A DNA stretch of 64,000 bases from contig NC_052506.1 in assembly GCF_014356525.2 (NCBI RefSeq), forward strand, positions 34,935,564 through 34,999,563. Direction: 5' to 3'. The notes beneath the pieces are model-generated. The model saw only the letters and a program-made list of their open reading frames with translations. It had not been told where the DNA came from and did no database searches. A program made the position numbers and the translations under genes. Below are positions 1-12,470 of the stretch, piece after piece. This DNA is from Nilaparvata lugens (Eukaryota; Arthropoda; Insecta; Hemiptera; Delphacidae). How positions within the stretch are numbered: position 1 is the first letter of the stretch; each line of letters opens with the position of its first letter.

Positions 1-522
1 GACAATATGGAAACTAGTTCAAGCTAGAGGTTATACAATATGAATTAGATATTTTTCAAAACAAAATAACTATCTCACAACTTGATTTTGAAATGCTTGT
101 ATACTCATAATATGTGCAGCTGGTGTGAAGATAACATTTCTAAGAAATTATGATTGAGCTCAATGAAATCAAAAAGTACAGTAGTACACTTACGGTGGAT
201 CATGAAATAACTAGGGACAGAATAATTATTTACAACTGAATTATGTTTGATTTTCAACTACAGTATAATATTCAACTACATACAACCCTCTAGTAAATAT
301 TTACTCCTTCGGAACATAAAAACAGCAGATTCATAAATTAAAAAATTCTCTTCGTACGCTTTTCAAGACTATCACAGTGGACACAGCAGATTCAGAATTT
401 TGATAATATTCTCGTCATACGCTTTTCAACAATACCGTATCAAAATATTGTTACGGAGTGGAACAGAGTGTAGCCTCAATACGTATTATTATAAATCGAT
501 AGAAGTTCCCAACGCAACTCAC

Positions 523-696
523 TTCTAGATAGTTCTTCTGGCGTGAAGACGCGCCTGAGCCTCCCCTCGAGGTACATGGTGGACACTTTGTCGATGAGTT
601 CGAGTGGCGCTGTCCACATCTCCTGCTGCAACTGAGTGTCAACCATTTCGGCCAACTCATGAACATCTACATGCTCTAACAGCGATTCAGCGCATC
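523..696 (-). CDS. Unrecognised internal exon, copy A
   Basis: On the minus strand a possible CAG acceptor ends at 697 and a strong A|GTGAGT donor follows 523. The open frame between them reads through [20 protein letters not shown] and [15 protein letters not shown] do not recognise the family. Against copy B two bases differ inside the exon, and both are silent third positions in this frame (GAA/GAG and CTC/CTT). That favours real coding sequence over a chance frame. It lies in what would be the last intron of the ornithine carrier if the layout matches copy B, so it may belong to a nested gene on the same strand. Confidence 0.5.
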
Positions 697-2257
697 CTGT
701 CCACCAAACTACTTTGTAAAATCAATCAATGCACATCATACACTCGATGGACGATGTTCCTATTTACAATGATTCGGATGGGATACGTCGGTCGCTATAA
801 TACGAATGATGTTTTTGTGATAATTGTGTTCTTTCTGACATGATTTTGACGCTGTTTTTACGTAATTGTGTTGGTGACATGATGTCAAGGAGAATGGAGC
901 CCGAAATAAAATCCACTGTGAAAGCCCAAATGTAAAGCATATGAATTCATTTTACTCAATTTAATAATGACCTGCTATGTGTCTCCAAGATATAAATACT
1001 GATTGAAGATATCATGAGTAGTATGAAAAGTATAAATATGATACAGGTAATCAAGAAGAACATTAGGTAATGATTTAAGAAGATGAAGACGATACATTAA
1101 AGTGTATCTAGTTGAAAGTTGAGAGAATTTTATGATTAATTGAAAATGTTGAATAATAACAATAACATTACTCTTTCTCTTGATTTTATTATACTGTGCC
1201 CCAATAAAAAATAAAGCTTACCGAATGAGAGATATTTTTATGCAGTCATTTGTCAATAGGACTAGGTATTTATTGTCTAGATTGATATAAAATTGGTATT
1301 GGAATGAAAAAATACGATCAATTAACTATTTCATCACATTGGAGTAATAAAATTGTTGATAAATTTAAATGAATCTAATTATTATAGAAATCACTGGTAC
1401 CCTCTGTACAGTTTTATTTGAACCCTACTAGTTTCAGCACTCATGCCATTTTCGAGTGTTTTATGAATTTATCATTAATTAATGATCTCATTATCCAATT
1501 GAGTCTTGCAGATTTGCCATTTAAATATATGATCCATGTTGGTCCATTAGGCATGACTTTTGAATGAATGATTTTCGGGACTGACTGACGAAAACGATTA
1601 CTATTTATACTCACCAATTCCTTATGTTTGAAAACATCTGTTCTAGTCAATGATTTTCGAAAGTGTAGAAGATGAAATGAAATATGAGAGAACTTACTTG
1701 CTTTATGTGACAACGTCCGGTCACGAAAAGCTACCTCAACTGCTATCTGTTGTGGCTCACAAACAGACAAAATTATACTTATTAATAAAAATGCAAAGCA
1801 AGAAATGCACAGTTATTTCAAAGTGTCTGGCAAAATTAAATAGCGTTTATGGTTAATGTCAAGTTAGAGAATAAGAAGCTATATTAGAAAGTAATCTATC
1901 CACCAAATTCAAGACCAAAATTAATACGCTTCAATCAAACATGTTAGTAATATTTTCTAACATAGTGAAAATGAAAGAGAACACGCTTCAACAACAACAA
2001 ACGCCAGAAATACTATTGATCATACATTTGAATAAAAGTTGATTGAGTTACATTCATAATGCATAATACATTCATTTATCTCCAAAAGAAGTGCACTAGA
2101 GGACTGTAGTACTTACTTGGTAACAATATAATAGATACCTAGATATACTAAAAGTATATCCAATAATTTTTCAAAGTTGTTGCATTACCTATATAAGAAA
2201 TTATTCATTTATCTATAATTATGCATAATGGTTCTGTCAACCGACATTGATCCTATA

Positions 2258-4441
2258 GTCCAGTCACTATATACATTGGTGCATACAATTTATATTGTAG
2301 TTCTGATTTCTTAATATATTATTTGGGAACATAGGAGAATTCCAGAACCAATTTCTCCTTGCAAAATTTCCTTGTGCTAGATACACGGTGGCCCAAAAAC
2401 CTCGTATTTTCGGCTCATTTTTCAGTTTTGAGCTATTTCTGCTAAATCTCGTAATCGTTCAGAAAAATTTGCTCTCGCATTTTTTTTAGATTATAAAATT
2501 CTGATTAAAATGAGATCATTAGGAACTCTCTATCTTCAATGAGTACTGAGTTATGATTTTTCAATAATGAGTGAAATTTAAAGAAAAAATCAATTTTGAT
2601 GAATTTTAGTTTTTGATCAACAATATCTTCAGATACCATTTAGATGTATAATTTAAAATCCCTCTGGGCGTATTTTTGTGCTCTACAATCTGAGATCAGG
2701 TACAGCGCTCTATCTCATATAGATTCCCAGGTACACCTGACAACAATGCTCCTTGTATTGTGAAAAACACCTAATTTTCAGCTTCAACCATCACCAACTA
2801 CGTAGTCTTCACATCGATATTTTGCACAATGACATAAGTTCATGACATTATGTTCTATGAGAATCACCCGTTAGATGCACTTCATTTCAGTATTTCCTAG
2901 TGGAGAGGCGCGCTTAAGGACACGACACCAGGATCAACATTTCAAACACTTATAACTCCTGACACAATGCTCAGATTTCATCGTACTACACTTCATTCTT
3001 CTCAGTTCGTCAAGGCGGTGTAAAATCATGCATAATAAGTCAAATTCGGTCCAAAAATGGAAAATTATTGCTGAGTTTACTTAAGCCCATTTTCCAATAC
3101 ACAAAAAATGGCCAATTTCTATATTCAAAAAGCTGCATGTCTTTTGAAATACTTCTGATAAAATTTCCAAATCTAGCGAGGATGTGAAAATTGTTCTCCT
3201 CTACCCACTCCAATAAATATTTTTCAATTCCAATACCATTCGAAAGTTACAGAAGATTTCAAAAATGGCGATTTCAGTTTTTACATTTTTTCCGTGGTTT
3301 TACTGTTGATCAAGAGTTTCTAAAACAAGTCTGATACATCATAGAAACTCTCGATTGATTCCAAATTGTAGATAAATTCATCCTCTACGAGCTCAGCTGC
3401 CTAAAATCCATATTGAAACACTTTTCCCTAACATAGAACTGCTAAAACCGTTAATATGATAAAAATATCTACAATTTCTACAATATCTAACAATCAAATC
3501 TCATCCTACGAAAATATTTTTCCATAAATCGTTCACAGCAGATGAAAGAGAAAATTCTACTGTACATTTCAAGATCAAATAATGATTTTTTATAATAAGG
3601 GGTTACCGAGATACATAGCTTTGAATATAGTAATTGGCCATTTTTTGTGTAATGGAAAATGGGCTTAAGTAAACTCAGCAATAAATTTTCCATTTTTGGA
3701 CCGAATTTGACTTATTATGCATGATTTTACACCGCCTTGACGAACTGAGAAGAATGAAGTGTAGTACGATGAAATCTGAGCATTGTGTCAGAAGTTATAA
3801 GTGTTTGAAATTTTGATCCTTGAGGATTTTGATCCTGAAATGAAGTGCATCTAATGGGTGATTCTCATAGAACATAATCTCAGGAACTTATGACATTGTG
3901 CGAAATATCGATGTGAAGACTATGTAGTTGGTGATGATGGTTGAAGTTGAAAATTAGGTGTTTTTCCCATTATACCTGGGAATCTATATGAGATAGAGCG
4001 CTGTACCTGATCTCAGATTGTAGAGCACAAAAATACGCCCAGAGAGACTTTGAATTATACATCTAACTAAATGGTAACAATCGGAAGATATTATTGATAA
4101 AAAATTAAAATTCATCAGAATTGATTTTTTCTTTTAATTTTACTCATTAAAAAAAAAAAAACTCAGTACTCATTGGAGATAGAGAGTTCCGAATGATCTC
4201 ATTTTATTCAGAATTTTATAATCTAAAAAAATACGAGAGCAAATTTTTCTGTCCGATTACGAGATTTGGCAGAAATAGCTCAAAACTGGAAAATGAGCCG
4301 AAAATACGAGGTTTTTGGGCCACCCTGTATCTAGCACAAGAAAATTTTGCATGAAGAAATTGGTTCTGGACTTCTCCTATGTTCCCAAATAATATATAAA
4401 TTGCAAGCACACCCCCTTTTTTATGTCTATATTGACTGGAC
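2258..4441. mobile_element. Large foldback (long inverted repeat) element, copy A
   Basis: The left end starts GTCCAGTCA and the right end finishes TGACTGGAC, both next to a TA dinucleotide. The arms pair over much of their length: for example TATTATTTGGGAACATAGGA near 2317 against its complement ending at 4394, and TTACTTAAGCCCATTTTCC near 3079 against its complement near 3655. No transposase-like reading frame is present. It is a non-autonomous foldback element and belongs to the same family as 20094-22985 and 33262-35683. Being present in A, B and C, it inserted before the segment was copied. Confidence 0.8.
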
Positions 4442-5675
4442 TACTAGTAAAGCTGGTTTATGCCGTCGTCGACCACGACAGGGTGAGGATCTCAGATTGG
4501 ATGGATTTCAATTTGTCTAAATAACCTGAAAGATTATGTTCAATTATGTTTTAATGAGGGAGGTTGAGTTTATACTTTTTTATTCTTTTAAATGGCAATA
4601 TGTTGATATTATTATAAATGTTAGATTCTTGAATAATAAACACAAATATAATAAAAAGTTATTTGATCAGCTGTTTTAGCACACTTGAAATTTGGACAAT
4701 ATGAATGTCAACAATGCATGCCGTCGTCGAATGTGGAAATTTACGCATAAAGGAAAACGTACCTTTTGTTGGTATACGTCGGATCTGTCATACAGCTCCT
4801 AATTATTTCGTCAATAACAGGTGGAATAAAAAAGATTTATAATTAAAATTGATGACTCTCCAAAGAGGTATAATGGAAATGATTCAAAGTCTTATCACAT
4901 CCTAACTAAATACAATTTAAAATTAGATTTTCCATCCGAAATATCAACTCCAATTATTTTAATGAATAATATTTTGAGTATAAATGCATCAATAAATGAA
5001 TTATGATTTATTAGCTACCATGTCATGTGCATTATAGACAAATGATATGGAATGTAATTTGTTCTATTTGAGCGTTTTTAATGTTGATTATAACTCAAGG
5101 TATCTGTTCTTCATCTCTATAGTTAGACATGGAAAAAACAATGGAGAAAAAAGAATAGGTCAATGGGCTCAACAGCCTATATTAAAAAATTGAAGGAATG
5201 TAGATATAGGAGGTTATAGGCGTAGTTATTTATTTTTCTATTATCATAGAGAAAGGATAAGCTTAATTGTTTGTCTTTGCTATTATTTAGTAATTCTAGC
5301 TGGATAACATATAAAATAATGAAAAGAGACAACATGGATTCGAGGATTGCACTATATATGGTGCAGGTATCATTCAATAATATTATCGAACAAACTACTC
5401 TTGGGTTTGAAGGAATTGAAAAAAATTCTGCTAAAGTTCTTAAAATATTCGTTGCAGAGGAATTAAATAATCTGTATGAGTACAATAATGACAGATCGCT
5501 CTAGTGCACTTTCAATTACGAGAAAAAAGAGGTTAACACAAGAAATTAGTTGTGTGCGTTCATTATCAACTAATTTGTCATTTAAATGTAGCAGAGATAA
5601 GTTTGCGGAAGACGTGGCAGCAGGTATTGCAGCCGTCCGTCGCAGCTGCTATTGACAAAGAGGCCTACTTCATAC

Positions 5676-5828
5676 CTTCGTTTCTGAACATGGTTAGCAT
5701 GTTGGTGAACATGGAGCCGTCAGACATTTGGCCGACTTGGATGCGCGACTTGACCACGTCAAATGGAAACACCGCCGTCCAGAAACTGACGCCACCCACC
5801 GCTCCAGCCGCCATTGTCCGCAGGGCTC
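5676..5828 (-). CDS. Ornithine carrier exon 5, duplicate in copy A
   Basis: This exon runs from acceptor TTTTAG to donor AACGAAG|GTATGA and is identical in translation to 50866-50714. It encodes the third carrier repeat with signature [11 protein letters not shown], after a [10 protein letters not shown] helix. It is 153 bp, entering in phase 1 and leaving in phase 1. The downstream final exon would lie left of the window. The upstream exons 2 and 3 are not found on this contig, so this may be a partial duplicate or the other allele. Confidence 0.72.
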
Positions 5829-7302
5829 CTAAAATAGAACATCATTCACTGAAATAAAATATAGGAAGAGAAAAAGTTTTGTGCTAGAGCCTGTCTCTTC
5901 TTTCCAATATTGTAATGTGCTTGATCGATAAAATTGATAATCTACTAAATTATAAGTTGAAGTATCAATTGTATTTTTATGAAAGCATAGAAATCATGGC
6001 AACGATTGAGAGGAACAACAGGCTCAACCAAAAAGGTTGGAATCAATGTACCTAGAGTACAATGTATTCTAGGTATATTGTCTGGAATTATAATTATATG
6101 ATAAAATAATACTATCATGCGGTTATTATGTTATCAGTTGATTTCCAATAATAATATTACTAATTTTCGATAAGTTAATTGAACGCCCTCATATCTTATA
6201 TGTAGTAATACATTTTATTAGTATATTAATAACATGTCAGCTTGAAGTATTCACAGCGTTTTGCAGGAGGCCGAACAACTAGCTAACTGAATAAAAATGT
6301 AGTTAGAATAAAAGTTAACACAGAAATTATTAATATTTTTCATACTTTATAAATAATTCCAAATTCCAATTCTACTAAATCTTATTGCAGCAAAAAGTTG
6401 AATCTGCAGATAAGTGCTCTTAGGTCCATATACACCATCTCAATTTAAACTGATCGTTTAAACAAGGAATGTGACAGATTATAAAACAAATGCGACTATT
6501 TCAAGAAGAGTAAAATCGTGGTTTAGCGTTTAACGTGGATGATGCATATGGTCCTTAGTTGACGAATGGAATTATATGTTGCAATCTTAAAACTGATAAG
6601 ATAGTAATCATATCTTAAATCTGGTTGGTAGGAGAATGGTCAGGTACAGAAGAGAAAATTCTCTATTTTCAATAGAGAAAATTATTTTCTTCTCCAATCG
6701 AATTGTACTGTTTCTGTTAGTCCATTGATCCTTAAAAAATGTTTCAATGTGGAAATTGTTCCAATTTATTTACTAAATTAGTTCCCAATTAATCTATTTT
6801 TAATTCACCTACGAGAGAGCTTCGTATGTTTATTTCAATTCAACTAACATACTGAAGTATGCAGCATATTGGGCAATTTCAAAGCTGTTCTGTTGCGCTA
6901 GAAAACTTACAATAAACAAATTGCTATAAAACATCTTTGTAACTTGCTTTTTCTTCAGCAAATAAATAAATACGATGAATGTAATAAAATTATTAATTTT
7001 TGTTCCATGTAAGTTGTATAATAGTATTTCATTGCAAATCTTGAGCATAGTTCAGTGGAAAACTTGAATGTTTTAAAAGTTATATCTTTTCCTATACCTA
7101 CTATCTTTGTTCTATAAAATATTACGATAGAAAAGATCATTTTCAAATAAAAGACATTGACATTTTAAAATAATGACGTATGATATTGATTATGATGAAA
7201 AGTGTATTTTGGAATGCCAAGCAAATTTTCGCAATTTTTCATAGATAACGCTAATTGATATCATATAACAGTCTACCTTTTTATGGCGGTTAATTCACAA
7301 GC

Positions 7303-7336
7303 AGTAATTACGATTGCATCTGCAATCGTAATTACT
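7303..7336. repeat. Perfect 16-bp palindrome with 2-bp centre
   Basis: AGTAATTACGATTGCA is followed by TC and then its exact reverse complement. The same palindrome sits in copy B at 52350-52383. It lies in the intron just downstream of carrier exon 4. It could be a protein-binding palindrome, a small hairpin or the relic of an insertion. Confidence 0.85.
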
Positions 7337-7608
7337 CTTTTAATGGAAAGAGTAGACAGTGAATGCATTGTATTTGTGTGTAGAGAATTTAAATGTGAAA
7401 TACTACTTTCTTTCATACCAGCACTTGAACAAGAAGTTTCAAAATGAGAATTAATGACGACTTTTAATTGCAAATAATCAACTAATAATTTCAAGAAAAA
7501 AATTCTCATCTAATTGAACCATTCTGGTAAATACGTATTTTCAAATAACTATTTTTAGTGATGAAAGCATAGCATAACTACTAGGAATGAATTAAGCCAA
7601 TAATTTAC

Positions 7609-7789
7609 CACATTCATCCTTCGTCTTTCCCTCTGGTGTTAACATGATTCTTGTAGCTTCATATCCACCGAAGAAAAAGAAATACCCAGGCATTTCGCGG
7701 GCCATTGTCGGCACTATACCTCTGAATACTCCCATAATGCCTTCAGTTTTCAAGATTTTGTGCGTTATTTTGAAAGCGCTTTCTCTCTC
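7609..7789 (-). CDS. Ornithine carrier exon 4, duplicate in copy A
   Basis: This 181-bp exon from a TTTTTTTAG acceptor to a TGTG|GTAAAT donor is identical in translation to 52836-52656. It begins in phase 0 ([17 protein letters not shown]), contains the carrier motif [12 protein letters not shown], and ends KTKDEC plus one base. The frame is intact. It joins in phase to the exon at 5828-5676 in the same copy. Confidence 0.74.
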
Positions 7790-8459
7790 CTAAAAAAAGA
7801 AACAATATAAGTTGAAAGTAATTGTCGAATCATTTAATTGAGAATGTTACATTAATGTAGAGCATTGGAATGTTGAGAAAAGGAGTGCAACCATTTTAGT
7901 AAATACTAGCAGGCCTGGCGAACTTCGTACCGCTAAAAATCAATGTATCTCATTTCAAAGATGAATTTAATGCGTTCATAGTTGATGTCAATAGATGGTC
8001 CAGGAATATGCGATATACGATAAATCACACAGAATTCCATATTCTTTCCATCTTCCATTTTAGGATGAATATCAGCTAAACTAAATTCAAAAAATTGTAA
8101 ATTATTCTGTCATTCTTCAGAAATTAATGAATGCAATATGAACAACTCTCTTTCATGAGGTGAATAATTTTTTCTCCAACATTGTCCTGTTCTCAATGGT
8201 AGGGGACTGGTAACAATTATTTATATAGGTCTTTTAAGAAACCATCCACAGCTGGTACCAAACAACTACACTTTAACTACAAACCACCGTTTTAATACCA
8301 GTACACAATTTATCACAGGGTGACCTGTTTATTACAGCTGGTAACTTTAGATGCTCAATCATATTATCACAACATGATCTTGAATCATGATCATCTTTCC
8401 GTTCTTCGGTAGCCGCTCGGCCGACAATTTCGAAAACATAGATATGTAAAATGGATTGA

Positions 8460-8640
8460 TAAATAATAATTATTATTAGCCCCCCTTTTAAAATTCTTGA
8501 TCAGAAACCATCCCCAATATTCACACAACATATTCCCAAAGTTTCATGCCGTTCTGCCAAGTAGTTTTCAAGTCTATAGGGAACAAACAAACACACAGAC
8601 ATTCATTTTTATAGATAAGATAGATAGATGAGCTATTTTT
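8460..8640. mobile_element. LINE 3' remnant (RTE-like), copy A
   Basis: A stretch with AGTCTATAGGGAACAAACAA and CACACAGACATTCATTTTTA followed by GATA-type repeats resembles the 3' untranslated tail of insect RTE-type LINEs. There is no coding frame. The same remnant is in copy B near 53510-53690. Family assignment is from pattern memory only. Confidence 0.4.
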
Positions 8641-8941
8641 TTTAGATAGATACGCTGATATAAGTTATTTGGTCAGCATTTTCATCAATTAAAATAAGTC
8701 AAACTCTTATAATGTGTAGAAAAGTTCTCTTGAATAATACTTTTTTAATTACAACTTCTTCGATTGGCACTAAAGCCAAAATCGAGTCCTAGCCTCCTCT
8801 TTAATTAAAACTACAATGGGCATTTAGTTATTAACTAGAGACCCCCTGGGTTGAAGAACTCGCTCATGAACTGTTGTATTGATCTCTGAGATCCGCAACT
8901 TGTAATTATACAGAGTTGGTAAGAATTATTATAGAAACAGC

Positions 8942-8944
<3 letters not shown>

Positions 8945-9004
<60 letters not shown>
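8945..9004. repeat. (AT)n microsatellite, copy A
   Basis: About 30 uninterrupted AT units. Copy B has the equivalent tract at 53985-54045, nearly the same length. Confidence 0.97.
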
Positions 9005-9006
<2 letters not shown>

Positions 9007-10912
9007 CAAGTATGATATTACTGTAGTAGGTTCCATGGGAATCCTATTCCAATTGAAAAAAAACTCTGTCGCTTCAAATTTTTGTCCGCCATCTTAGATC
9101 CAAGCTCATTTCAAATCCAGCTTCATTTTGAATCTAACTTCATTTTTTCAAATGGGAAGGTTGTCATGTGATACATGATTCCGATACAGATTTCAAAGAA
9201 AAATTAATGGCGAAACCCGCACATCGATATCTCAATGGTCTCAACATTTGAAGGTACTAATAAATGATACAAAAATGAAATGAATGAGTACGGTACCTAT
9301 ACATTGAATAATCAAGTGTTAGTGAACACTAATATTAGATTCTACTCACAAATTCAACACTTTGAACAAAAAAAATTGTCACAGCAACTGCTATCACAAG
9401 TAGTATAATTACGTGTATGTTACAGACAGGCAGACAGACGTTAACGGAAGCGAGTTAATATAGAACTTATAATTAATGTTGTGTATTATTCAGCTGAAAT
9501 CATGTGTCGGCGCATAAAGCCTGTGTGACAACTGCCAAATAATAGCTACAGCTTCTTTAAATGAGTGGGAAAATTACATAAATAGCATGCAAATAATTTC
9601 TGCTGACTGATAAATGATAAATCAAAACAAAATTTTTTCTTATGCACTTTCAATGTTATTTTTATATCCTGAAAAAGGATGAAAGAGTGAGTGAATTTTG
9701 TTGTCCACCGAACTTGACCCGTAAAAGGTTCGAAAATTCGTGTTCAAAATTTGAAGTTGATTGATCATTCTCTCTAAAGTTCTTATCGAACATACAAACA
9801 GCAGAAAACGAATTAGGGCTCTAGTAAGTCAAAAGTAAGAACTTCGCAACGCTCGTTCAAGAAAATTATGAATGAAGAATACTATCAGTCAATGATAGTT
9901 TTTCAGAAAAGTATTGTGATAACGGTTGCATTTAATAATTCAAAGCTATGAATCAAGAAGTTTATAATTGAGTCGTTATCAAGCAAAACCTTACAAGTTT
10001 CATAAAATAATAATGGCAGTAAGTTGTTATTCCAGTTATAAAATTTCATCGGATTTGCAATCACAACAAAAGAGTGTAACTGGTAACAGGAAAATGAAAT
10101 CTTACGCTTGATTTCAAAGTAATTGATTTGTAATCTGATGACGCTCACTATCTCTTTTGCTATTTTCCCTGTATCTGGGAAAGATTGCATGACATGCTAT
10201 CACTCATTTTGCTAGATTGAAATTGATTTGTTGCGTAACTTCAACTGTTATGATATCATCAATAATTATTTAAATTCAATGATAGGCCTAACATAACAAC
10301 GTAGAATTGAGAACGTCACTTCAATTTGACCTCTGGCATCTTAGAAATGCCGTCGCTCAATATAATCAGTTTCTAAATTAAACAGTGTAATTGTCGTGTG
10401 TACTGAATCAAATAATAAACATTCTGATCAGGTCTTAGGTTCAAGTGCGATGAGTAGCCTACATGTAAATATTTATTCTTGAAGAATAATTACTTGTAAT
10501 GATGGTAGAATACCATAGTTGAATCTACAAATACAATTATTAGAAGATACAATTCCAGATTATGAAGAAATCCATCATCTTACTCGTTGATACACATTGA
10601 TTGTGACTTTGAGAGAATATATTCTGAACACAAATTACTTTTTAGTAACTGAAAATTAACTTTAGCCTATTAGTAACTTGATTGAGAAAAATCCAAAGTC
10701 TAAAATTACGATGATGAGTAAATTGAAAAAATCTCACATTGAAAAAAATCGCATTGAATACACGTAAATTACTAAAGCTAGCTTAGCTTAATGCATGTAC
10801 ATAGTATGTCAAATTTCTGACCGTATTATGATTGAACGAATTTATAATTTAAATTATCATATACTAACCATTCTTCAAGTAATTTATGAAACTTTTCAAA
10901 ATTCGGTTGAAG

Positions 10913-11651
10913 ACGAAAACCGCAATAACATTTTTTTCAAATTTATACCGTGGACAGCTATTAATAGTTGACAACTATTAACTGACATGAGTCTCGTTTC
11001 TGGTGAAATTACAAAATTGCAGAAGCTCCGCAATATCCTCCAAAAAATAGGATTTTGTTGAATTTCTATCATCATTTTATCAAAATTATTACCATATATT
11101 ATTTGACCAAATTTTTCAAACGGATATACTGGATAGTTATTTTTAAGCTCTATGACATGAGTCTCTTCCCTGCTAAGCGCGAAATGTTGTGGGTGCAGGG
11201 GGGCGACCGAGCGCGAAGTGCGAATCAGAAAAAAATTATATAAAGGATAATAAATCAATTAAAAAGTGCACTGTACATAAGAATTGAACTGATAATGATA
11301 ATAAATTGAATAAATAATTCGAAGAACAAGGAAATTAAGCAATAACGCAGTAGAATGAATTAAAATAGCAACATGTAAGTACTTCTATTAGATAAAATTA
11401 CTAATACAACAAAGGAGTACATACCAGTGAGAATATTTTTATGATGGGAAAGAGGCATTTTATCAATATGACAGAATTATTATACAGCAAATTGCAAGTT
11501 GCAAATCTCGATTCATCAGTCATAGTTTATGAGCAACTCAAACTTAATACCTCATTCCTTTAATATTAGTCTTTTGCATTAGTTCTTAGTAATACATAAG
11601 ATCGAACTGGGCTGAAAAATGTTGCTCACCTGATGAGATGAATCATTGCAG
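10913..11651. other. Copy-A flank up to the contig gap
   Basis: After 10912 this contig no longer matches copy B, where the carrier continues toward exon 3. I see no carrier exon here. A GC-richer patch near 11160-11220 gives a short open frame on each strand, without recognisable protein similarity. The contig ends at 11651. Confidence 0.5.
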
Positions 11652-11751
11652 NNNNNNNNNNNNNNNNNNNNNNNNNNNNNNNNNNNNNNNNNNNNNNNNN
11701 NNNNNNNNNNNNNNNNNNNNNNNNNNNNNNNNNNNNNNNNNNNNNNNNNNN
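11652..11751. other. Assembly gap of exactly 100 N
   Basis: A run of 100 N, a conventional placeholder for a contig join of unknown length. Order and orientation of the sequence on either side therefore depend on scaffolding. Confidence 0.99.
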
Positions 11752-11769
11752 TAGCATCTTACCATGAGA

Positions 11770-11815
11770 AACTCTCCTGGTAGGGCATCTCTCCTGGTAG
11801 GGCATCTCTCCTGGA
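11770..11815. repeat. 17-bp tandem repeat
   Basis: The unit CTCCTGGTAGGGCATCT occurs twice and begins a third time, directly after the contig gap. Confidence 0.85.
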
Positions 11816-12288
11816 ATTACCTTAGTCTACCTAAACCTCAAAATCTTTATTGTTTTGCAATACTTACCTATTTCCTATCTTTTAGAAAGTTTACTATTCA
11901 TGAAATTTTGGAGTTTTGGGCCAGGCCTGTTGCTCTCGACCAGTCATATCTTTATTATGATTTGTAATTGTATTGATGAATAAATGAATGTGAATATTAA
12001 TACGATACTTTAAATTATTAATAGTATACATGTATTCTGTAATGTAATGAGATATTTCCATCAATATTTCTACAACAAACTGAACTCTATATTTTACGTT
12101 TTTAGGTTTTATTTTCAACTTTTCTCAAATTTTATTCATTTTCACAAAGTTTCACAAATGGGTATGTAATCATACTTCTCAAGTTTCAAATTGATGTATA
12201 ACATTAATTATGAACTAAAACCATTCTGCAATGTAATTCTCATTTATGATCATCTCAACATGTTTTAATTTTTTCTTTCATTTTACAG

Positions 12289-12470
12289 AAAAGGACATGA
12301 AGCTCGTTCGTGATTCATCTCATTCAGTCACTTCTAATAATTTGACGTACTCTCGTCCTATCACGCCAAATAATTCATTTTCCAAATTATTTCAAAAATC
12401 ATTTCTTAACCCAGTAGAAACATTTTTATTATTTAATCATCATCTGAACTCAATCTGCAAATTATTTTGA
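12289..12470 (+). CDS. Possible terminal exon, unrecognised
   Basis: A pyrimidine-rich acceptor (TTTTTTCTTTCATTTTACAG) is followed by an open frame of about 60 codons starting KDMKLVRDSSHSVTSNN and closing with TGA at 12468. The amino acids are rich in Ser and Asn and match no family I know. The 2 kb that follow look like AT-rich intergenic or 3' untranslated sequence. It may be the last exon of a plus-strand gene truncated by the gap, or chance. Confidence 0.22.

Larger units (their letters stand above)
1..10912. repeat. Segmental duplication copy A (about 11 kb)
   Basis: This block matches 45014-55954 (copy B) almost base for base, and its first 5.2 kb also matches 58778-64000 (copy C). 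Similarity to B stops abruptly at about 10912, after a shared TTCGGTTGAA. The differences I saw are scattered single bases and short indels. The block holds two ornithine-carrier exons (7789-7609 and 5828-5676, minus strand), an unrecognised exon (696-523), a large foldback element (2258-4441), an RTE-like LINE remnant and a TA microsatellite. The left limit is outside the window. A recent duplication or an unpurged alternative haplotype could explain it. Confidence 0.93.

Noticed and set aside
451..666. 71-codon minus-strand frame repeated in all three copies
   Set aside because: It is Cys/Ser-rich, runs across the GTGAGT donor, and its A/B differences are not silent, unlike those of the other minus frame; a shadow of the exon at 696-523.
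6643..6686. Palindromic AGAAAATTCTCTATTTTCAA region as a CRISPR-like or regulatory repeat
   Set aside because: It is a low-complexity inverted repeat of short A/T runs, occurs once per duplicated copy, and the window is eukaryotic.
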